Source: Planococcus citri
Lineage: Eukaryota; Arthropoda; Insecta; Hemiptera; Pseudococcidae
Direction of reading: 5' to 3'
Assembly: GCF_950023065.1 (NCBI RefSeq)
Contig: NC_088681.1
Location: 61,600,836 to 61,664,835 of the forward strand
DNA: 64,000 nt
This document shows positions 57,000-64,000 of the stretch, piece after piece. The position numbers were made by a program, and so were the translations under genes. Below the pieces are notes generated by a model, which had not been told where the DNA came from, did not search any database, and saw only the letters and a program-made list of their open reading frames with translations. Each line of letters begins with the position of its first letter. Position 1 is the first letter of the stretch.

Positions 57000-57570
57000 A
57001 AATTATTTTCAAAAATTGGCAAAAGGTCCCGTTTTTTGCTAAAATTGGGAAATTTTTGCTTTTTTACCAAAAGTGATCAAAAATCTTCCACTGTAAGTTA
57101 ATCTCCCTTTTTCGACAGTATTTGAGAGAAGTATTTTACTTGCAAACAAAATGCCAAAAAATCCTGCTTTTAGCTAAAATTATAGAAGTCTTGCTTTTTA
57201 GCAAAATTTCCAAGGTCTTCCTTTTGTCCAATAATGTCCCAGTCTTGATTTTTTACCAAATAATTTTTAAAAAGGTTCATTTGTCGGCAAAAATAGTCAA
57301 AAATTCTTACTTTTCTGAGAAATTGCTAAATAGGTACTTATTGTCAATTTTTGTTTTAATTTTTGTAAAAAATTGTTCAAAAGTCAGTTGTCAAAGTTTT
57401 GCTTTATTTATAAAAATGTTACAAAGTATGTACCTAGTTCACAATTTGTTTAAATTGAAACCCAAAACATGTCATTTTGTGCTTGATGTTTTAAGTACTT
57501 TTTTAAATGATTTTTTTGTACCTACTTTAAAACGTTTTGCTCACTTTTTGTCACTTTTTCGGTTACCGGA
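57000..57570 (-). repeat. Degenerate satellite, TTTTTnGCAAAA type, minus orientation
   Basis: Loosely repeated phrases about 40-60 bases apart (gctttttagcaaaattt, cttttgtccaataatg, gattttttaccaaataat) match, in reverse complement, the phrases that fill 62.6-64.0 kb. The long plus-strand open frame across this block (57122-57574) is Leu/Lys/Phe-rich and follows the repeat, so it is not a gene. Confidence 0.55.
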
Positions 57571-57719
57571 GTAGGTATATTTTTTCGGGAAAAAATTCAG
57601 TACGAGCCTTACAGTTTTCAAAATGACTCGAGCCTATTTTTTTTTTACAGCTCAGTACTGAGCACACCCCTCACCCCCACCCCTTCCCATTTTGAGTAAA
57701 AACAAATCATTATAGAATT

Positions 57720-57990
57720 ATATTAAAGTGACCTCGCGACCTATCAAAATGGGTTGAAATTTCACGAGAATTTTAAATACTTCAACGAAAATGTTTTTTG
57801 AGCATTTCTTAAAAAATTGTAATCCCAGAATTGGATTATGATTTTTGTGTTTTTCTGAAAAAGTATCACGCAACCTATCAAAATAGGTTAAAATTTCGCT
57901 ATTGCAACAAAAATGTTTTTGAAGCATGTTTGAAGAATTTTGAGTCCAAAATTGAATTATGGTGTCTCTTTCTAAATGAGAACGCAGTGA
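57720..57990. repeat. Two-copy tandem repeat of about 135 bp
   Basis: cgacctatcaaaatgggttgaaatttc near 57735 and caacctatcaaaataggttaaaatttc near 57870 start two copies, each followed by a caacgaaaatg / caacaaaaatg block and an aattggattatg / aattgaattatg block. Confidence 0.65.
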
Positions 57991-58079
57991 TGCCAAATTG
58001 TTTTGGTCAACATTGCCAAATTTCAACAAATCGAAAAAATTGATGAGTTATTGGCTATTTTTTCATTTTTTTGAGAAAG

Positions 58080-58340
58080 AAACATTTTTCAAAATACAAA
58101 TGTACCCAAAAATAAGCGATTTGCAAACCTTTACCGAACCACCCAATAGAATCTAAATGTAGTCTTGGATTTAGATGAAAATGACCTAGTTCGACGCAGA
58201 CTCTCAAATATTATTTTTTGAAACTGGGCCATTTTTTCGAAAATAGGTTGGGTTGGACCTAGAGCGGAAAACCACGATTTTTTCAAAAATTCTTTCTGTT
58301 TGAGGATCCATATCACCCTTCCAGTGGCATATCCACAGCC
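58080..58340. repeat. Empty-site relative of the 13-kb locus
   Basis: aaaaataagcgatttgc, then cacccaatagaatc, agtcttggattt and gatccatatcaccc are in the same order as 13000-13031 joined to 14312-14500. This copy lacks the foldback insertion. Confidence 0.6.
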
Positions 58341-59480
58341 AAAAATCTTTTCAAGTGACGTTTAACTTGAAATGAAGATTTTCATTTTTTTAAAAAAAAA
58401 TCCGTCGATGATTCTTTGCTTAAGAATGATAAATGGTGATCTAAATGCTCCCTCCCCTCCTCCCTCGTCAACTACAAAATACAGTGAAGGGGTAATTGAC
58501 GTCGATGGAAAGTGGTTTCATCAAAATTCTATTTCGTATAGTACATGTTTACCGAACATTTATATAAATTATAAAATACCGTCTTTAAAAGCTTCGCGTA
58601 CTCGTATTTTTAGCTCGATGAGATGTTTTCATTTTGATTTCTACAAGATTCATTCTTTCAGGAGTTTTACCAACTTTTTTGCTGATTGATTCTAAGAAAA
58701 ACATCCAATTATCAAGTTTGGTTTGAACGTAATGTTTTTTTTTCTTCCTCTTTTCACGAAGAATAACAATTTGTGTGCACTAGTTAATCATACTGTTCTT
58801 TTTTTTTTCCAACTCTAAATCCAAATTCGAGTTATTTGCGAGTTTCGTTCGTCGTGTTTTCGTTCCATTTTCTATATTAGTTAATATCTAACAGCATCGT
58901 TTCTCTCCTCGCGACTCTCTTCGTACAATACAATACGTTGGCGAGGACAAAAAAACAACAAGAAATACATCCTCCGCGAAGAAATATTATCTAACCTTGT
59001 TACATTACCTACGAGTACAAAACTCTACCTGCCATTTCATCAAAGTGCCAACGTAACGAATATCTATCCTTTTCTCCAGGTATAAAGACTAAAGAGCTAC
59101 GTTTTAATTAGCGAAGTGACTCTTTTGGTAATATAAAAACTCGTTAAGATTGCACATAAATTATTTTTTGTTTTTACTTTTCACAAAAGCCATACCTAGC
59201 TCCTCGCGAAGCTGTCGACGGATTAGCTAGCAGGGTGCAGGGCAGTAAAGCACACGAGTTTCTTTTTCCTTCTCTATGGCGTTTTTTCCCTTCTTTATAA
59301 TACTTATACTTTCACTTTGTACGTAGGTATATATATTATTTTAATATCCGCGACGATGACGAAAACATTAATTAAGTTAGGTGCTTTCGCGTCTTCTTCT
59401 TCGTCGGACGGCGACGTCTTCTATCTTTAAGTTTTGTTGCTAATGAAAAACACGATAGAAAGCTATTTGAATACCTATAT
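58341..59480. other. Low-copy intergenic sequence
   Basis: From about 58560 the DNA is CpG-containing and unique, with no supported exon. Several open frames end quickly and have no splice context. Confidence 0.35.
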
Positions 59481-59520
59481 TACAAATGTTGGTACTAAGA
59501 ACAAACTATGCTTGACAGGC

Positions 59521-60079
59521 GATGCTAGTTGGGCTACTTCTTCCTCCTCCTAGAGTAGCACAAATGTCATCGCCAATAAGAAATTTGCTCTATCAAAAGC
59601 TTTTTCTTGTATTAAAACTTGCGCTGTGTTTGACAGGTATCAAGAACCAAACGCAGATGGCAATTGGTGAATCGCAGTTTGTTCGGACGTCTTGTATGTA
59701 TTATAAAGTGTTTGGATGAAGAAAATATAACTTTGGAATCGAATAAGGTATGTCTTATGCTATGTTTATTAATCACTAATGCTGTGTAAAGAGAGTGTCG
59801 TTGAACTGACTGTGTGAGGTTGTCGTTTGGGTCAACTGGTAATTTATTTACTCGTATATCGTCGTAGATGGGTTCTAATTTTATATCAAAGTGGTAATTT
59901 ACATACGTATTTTAATAATTCAGGCGATGTGTGCTCTGTTTTCTCCTTTTCGATATTCTATCTTTGTAAATGTCAGATTGGAATCCTTGGTATTTTTTCA
60001 TTCGAAAGGAAAAGATGTTCTGAAAATTATTCAGTACGTGTGTATTTTGTCTGAAAATCCAACACCTTGGTCTGAGTAA
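59521..60079 (+). other. Region with possible decayed exons
   Basis: Acceptor-like gacag|GCGATG (59520) and attcag|GCGATG (59924) each precede a moderately long open stretch. The second reads RYSIFVNVRLESLVFFHSKG and ends TAA at 60077-60079. The repeated GCGATG start may be coincidence. No donor, start or family could be assigned, so I do not call a gene. Confidence 0.2.
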
Positions 60080-60099
60080 GATTAGGGTACTAGAGGATG

Positions 60100-61320
60100 C
60101 GTTGAAGAAATTGGCTCGAAAAATTAGCAAATGTTTGAACTCGATGCCTTTGAACTCTAAAGAAGGGCCAGACCAATGGAAATAACATCGAACCTTGAAG
60201 TTTCGCTAATCATGAGGAAAATCAAAGCCCATTGGGCAAAATGGAGAAGCTACGTGGAAAAAATGGAGGATACAAGAACGAAATTGTTTGAAATTTTCAT
60301 ACGATAGCGTTCAATTTTTGATCGTATTGTGAAAAGTTGAACTTTCGCTGTGAAAGTTCAATTTTTAAGGCTTTCAGAGTTTTAAAGTAGAATTCAAATA
60401 TGTACGTTATTCTATACTTCTTGTTTTGGCTTGAGAATCCCATGAAGAGATTTGCCTGAAATTCAATCAGTTTTAAAATACACAATTATGAGTCAAAGAA
60501 GTTGCCTACTCAGTTTCCCGTGAATTACGAATAGGTAATATTTATTTTGTTTTTACGGCAAACAGAGTATGCAATCTTATTAACACTTTCATAGTCAGGC
60601 GAAATATGCCAATAGGAATACCTAATTGTTGCTTTCCAATATAGGACACCGCATGAAATTTTTTGAAATGGACAAAGCTAGATTGAAAGAGCTTGAAAAA
60701 ATTCATCACAAGCCAAAATTTCAAGTGCTGAAGTGCATTTTTCGATTTTTGACGATTTTTGGACAATCAAATTTTAGCCAAAACTGAGAAAAAAATCAAA
60801 ATGTTACCAAATTGACCTAGAAAGCTGAAATTTGGAAAGAGCATGCAAAAATTCATCACCAGCTAAAATTTCAAGTGCTAAAATGCATTTTTGGTTTTTG
60901 GTGAATTTTTAAAAATCGAATTCAGGTTAAAAATGATGAAAAAAAATCAAAATTTCAAGTGCCAAAGTGTATTTTTTGACTTTTGGTGAACTTCAAAAAT
61001 CAAATTTGGGCCAAAAATCATGATTCAAAAAATTAAATGAGATACATACTACATAGAACCAACTGAAATCGCTGAAAAACGAAATCAGATCACATTTTAC
61101 CACAATTGTAAATAAATGAGTCTCGAATTTCGAATCTTACAAGTTTTCAGTTCTTTCATAACTTGAGAGACCTCATTATACCGATGCAGCTGTATTTTTT
61201 TTTGAAAAAGTTTAAAGATATGCCTTGAAAAACTGATGTGGGTTCTGCGCCAGGAGCAACGCTCTTATCGATATACAGACCGCAACGTCAACCTGTAAAG
61301 TAACAAACGACAAGATTTCA
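60100..61320. repeat. Partial terminal blocks of the CTGGAGGCTCC family
   Basis: The aattcatcac.agc.aaaatttcaagtgct block typical of the family's terminal repeats occurs at about 60705, 60850 and 60950 in direct orientation, without the GGAGGCTCC core. The left part, to about 60600, shows nothing recognisable. Confidence 0.5.
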
Positions 61321-62600
61321 AAAGAGACATCTTGAGGAACATTTTAAAGCAAACTTGTCAAAAAAAAAAGGTGGCCTTATCAACAAAATGGCGGCCATTT
61401 TGATTGACAGGTCAGCCGAAACCGCAGATTTTGCTTTCCAACATAGGACTCGCACGACATTATTTCAATTGGACACAGCTGGATCGAAAGATCATACAAA
61501 AATTCATCACTTGCCAAAATTTCTAGTGCTAAAGTGAATTTTTCGATTTTTGGTGAATTTTTGAAAATCAAATTTAGGCCAAAAATCAGGAAAAAAATCA
61601 AAATTTTACCAAATTGACCTAGAAAACTGAAATTTGGAATATACCCTATTTTCAACTCGCCAAATCGATTGGAAACGGTTTCAAACCGTTTTGAGCCGTT
61701 CTGGAGTCTCCAGCAGATTTTTGAATCTCGAAATTTTCACACAATTTCATCAAGTTGAGCTGGAAATCCGAAATTCAAGCTGCACTTCAATCTTAAGCAC
61801 GCTATTAAGTTGACTGCTGGTGGGTTCAAGTCATTTTAGAGACTCCAGTGACTTTTTGAAAATTCTCGGAGCCTCCAGCAGATTTTCGAAATTTGAAATT
61901 CCCACAAAATTTCATCAAATGCAATTGGAAAGTCGAAATTCATTTTGTAAACTATTTTCAATACGCTTTGAAGTCGACTGCTGGTGGGTTCAAGTCATTT
62001 TAGAGACTCCAGTGACTTTTTGAAAATTCTCGGAGCCTCCAGCAGATTTTCGAAATTTGAAATTCCCACAAAATTTCATCAAATGCAATTGGAAAGTCGA
62101 AATTCATTTTGTAAACTATTTTCAATACGCTTTGAAGTCGACTGCAGGTGAATTTCAAACTGTTTTGGAGTCTCCAGCGACTTTTTGAAAACTTCTAGAG
62201 CCTCCAGTACATTACTGAAACTTGAAATTTCCACAAAATTTCATCAAAATGCAGTTGGAAGGTCGAAATTTATTCTGTGAACTAATTTCAATACGCTATG
62301 AAGTCGACTGCAGGTAGATTTAAAATCGTCATGGAGTCTCCAGCGGATTTTTAATAGTCGCTGGAGGCTCTAAAATGACTTGAACCCACCCTACAGTCGA
62401 CTTGATCGACTTTATAGCGTGTTGAAATTGGAGTAAAGAGTGAACTTCGGATTCCCAACTCTGTTTGGTGAAAATTTATGGAAATTTTGAGCACTTTTCT
62501 GCCGGAGGCTCCAGCAATTTCCAAAAAGTCGTTAGAGGCTACAAAACGACTTGAAATATACCTGCAGTCGAATTCATAGTGCATTGAAAGGATTTTGTGA
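61321..62600. mobile_element. CTGGAGGCTCC element, copy 3 (ends missing)
   Basis: Begins inside the left terminal repeat (gacatcttgaggaacatttt, aaaatggcggccattttgat). It continues through the family blocks and into gagtctccagcagattttt units. It lacks the G-run terminus. A 164-bp segment is perfectly duplicated in tandem (61812-61975 and 61976-62139). Orientation switches near 62350, where gtcgctggaggctct appears. Confidence 0.7.
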
Positions 62601-62619
62601 ACGGGGCAGGGGGCTGGGG

Positions 62620-64000
62620 TAATTTTTTTCGAAAAGTTGCAATAAAATCTCGGAAAAACTTGTAGTTTATTAAGACTTTTTAGCATTTTTCGTGAAATAT
62701 GAAATTTTTTCACGAAAAGCGAGACTTTGACAATTTTAACAAACCAGTATGAGGGCAATTTAACAAATTCAAGCAAAAAGCGAAACTTGTATTGGCAACT
62801 TTGGTTAAACGCAAGAATTTTTGTCAATTTTTAGCAAAAAGCAAGACATTGGCAATTTTGTTGCAAAAAGTTGAACTTTTTCATTGGCAAATAAATTAGC
62901 AAAACGGTGTTTTCGCAATTTTCGTCAAGAAAGTGAGATTTTTTGTAACTTTTTAGTGAAAAAGAATGATTTTTTGGCATTTTTTTTCCAAAAAGTGAGA
63001 GCATTTTTTGACAATTATCAGCTATAAGTAAGATTTTCCGTCAACTTCTGTTTTTGCATAAGTCGAGTCTTTTTGGTACCTAGTTTTCTAGTTCAATTCG
63101 AGATTTCTAGGCAATTTTTAAATAAAAGTGGGATTTTTGGAATTTTTGGAAAAATCAAAACGGTACTACATTGTATTTTTAGCAACAGAGTTAAATTTTT
63201 GGTTATTTTTTTACAAAAAGTGACACCAACAATTTTAGGGAAAGGCAGGAAATTTTTCTGGTTTTTGACAAAATGGTAAGATTTGGAGATTTGGGCAACT
63301 TTTGAAAAAAAACGAGCCTTTTTGGTTTTTAGCAGCTAGAATGCAAAACGTTAGATAATAATTCTAGCAAAATGCATATTTTTTTTTTTAGCAATTTTTG
63401 GCTCAAAATTGAACGTTTTCAAAATTTTAAGCGAAAAAGTTGAAATTATTCAAAATTTTTGGTCAAAAATGTTGAAATTTTGAGTAATTTTTGGTAAAAT
63501 ACAAGACTTTGACAATTTAGCATAAAACAAAAACTCTCGAGAAAAAAAATGAGAATTTCGAAGTGAAGCAATATTGTAAATTTTTGGTAAAAGAAAAAAA
63601 ATGTTTGCAATTTTAAGCAGAAAGCAAGATTTTGAAAATGTTTACAAAAATCAGGTCAATTATATGTACCTAATTAATAACAAAAGTGAGACTTTCGAAA
63701 TTTTTGTCAAAAAATGAGACTTTTTCGCAATTTGTTGGTGAAAAACGAGATTTTTTGTGATTTTTTTAGCAAAAAATAAGATTTTGACAATTTTAGAAAA
63801 AAACGAGGCTGTATCAATTTATAGAGAAAGAGAGAGATCCTGTGAGGAATTTTTTGCGAAAAATCGAAAATTTTAAGCATTTTTTTTTTTTGTAGCAAAA
63901 AACCAACTTTTTTGCGATTTCGACTAAAGATGAGACTTTTTCTATTTTCGGCCGAAATCAACATTTCGTTAGTTTTAGCAGAAGCCAGTGCTTATTAGTT
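62620..64000 (+). repeat. Degenerate satellite of AGCAAAAAGnGAGACTTTTT type
   Basis: Phrases such as agcaaaaagcgaaactt, aaaaagtgagagcattttt, agcaaaaaataagattttgac and gtgaaaaacgagatttttt recur roughly every 45-60 bases to the window end. It is the same family as 57.0-57.6 kb on the other strand. No gene. Confidence 0.6.

Noticed and set aside
57122..57574. 150-codon Leu/Lys-rich frame
   Set aside because: It tracks a degenerate satellite with periodic phrases; composition is repeat-driven.
1..64000. Endogenous viral genes or an autonomous DNA transposase
   Set aside because: No envelope, capsid or replicase of a virus and no transposase motif was seen; the only element-encoded proteins are those of the copia retrotransposon.

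Overview
The window looks like animal nuclear DNA, most likely from an insect. It is AT-rich and gene-poor. It carries an intron-containing RPL9 ribosomal protein gene, a nuclear tRNA-Lys gene, a Ty1/copia retrotransposon and very many foldback or MITE-type elements. The frequent short strings such as taggtacctac and gtaagtaag remind me of hemipteran (aphid, mealybug) genomes, but that is only an impression; no species can be named from the sequence alone.

Layout. 1-5 kb: low-copy sequence, a triple-arm foldback and a possible 3'-terminal coding exon ending at 4005. 5-18 kb: a dense field of non-autonomous elements. It holds two copies of a CTGGAGGCTCC-rich foldback family (5.1-6.9 and 13.0-14.3 kb), a 1.34-kb near-perfect palindrome between TTAA sites (7.65-9.0 kb), a 1.0-kb TGACAC foldback (14.9-15.9 kb), an element with arrays of TTGnACGACA motifs (15.9-17.2 kb) and a second TTAA foldback (17.3-17.7 kb). 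18.2-20.7 kb: low-copy sequence with no recognisable gene.

20.7-31.8 kb is a nest. An old repeat unit received a foldback (20728-23581), which itself received a TTGCCA-array element (20740-21980). The same unit also received a GGGGTAACGGCCC element (23783-31807). That element received a copia retrotransposon (24720-31418), whose gag-pol frame was later split by a hAT-type MITE (27309-27948). A related unit at 41756-42020 lacks the two outer insertions and serves as an empty site. From 31.8 to 44.8 kb there are about four diverged, partly rearranged copies of a roughly 3-4-kb tandem unit, each with its own insertions.

45.9-49.6 kb is the genic island. RPL9 is on the minus strand (46754-48086, three coding exons plus a 5' UTR exon). 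Its second coding intron carries five tandem, diverged copies of what read as C/D-box snoRNA genes. A minus-strand coding exon lies downstream (46141-46323), and a small two-exon gene diverges upstream on the plus strand (48908-49192). 51.7-52.6 kb is a satellite of palindromic TTCGCGAA units interrupted by a 197-bp MITE with a clean 8-bp target duplication. 55.4-56.9 kb holds another MITE, a motif-array element and the tRNA-Lys(CUU) gene. 57-64 kb is degenerate satellites and further fragments of the CTGGAGGCTCC family.

The most interesting observations are the five-copy snoRNA cluster in RPL9 intron 2, the five-deep nest with an internal empty-site control, and the recurrence of one architecture, a family-specific short motif repeated in clusters near the element ends, in several otherwise unrelated non-autonomous elements.
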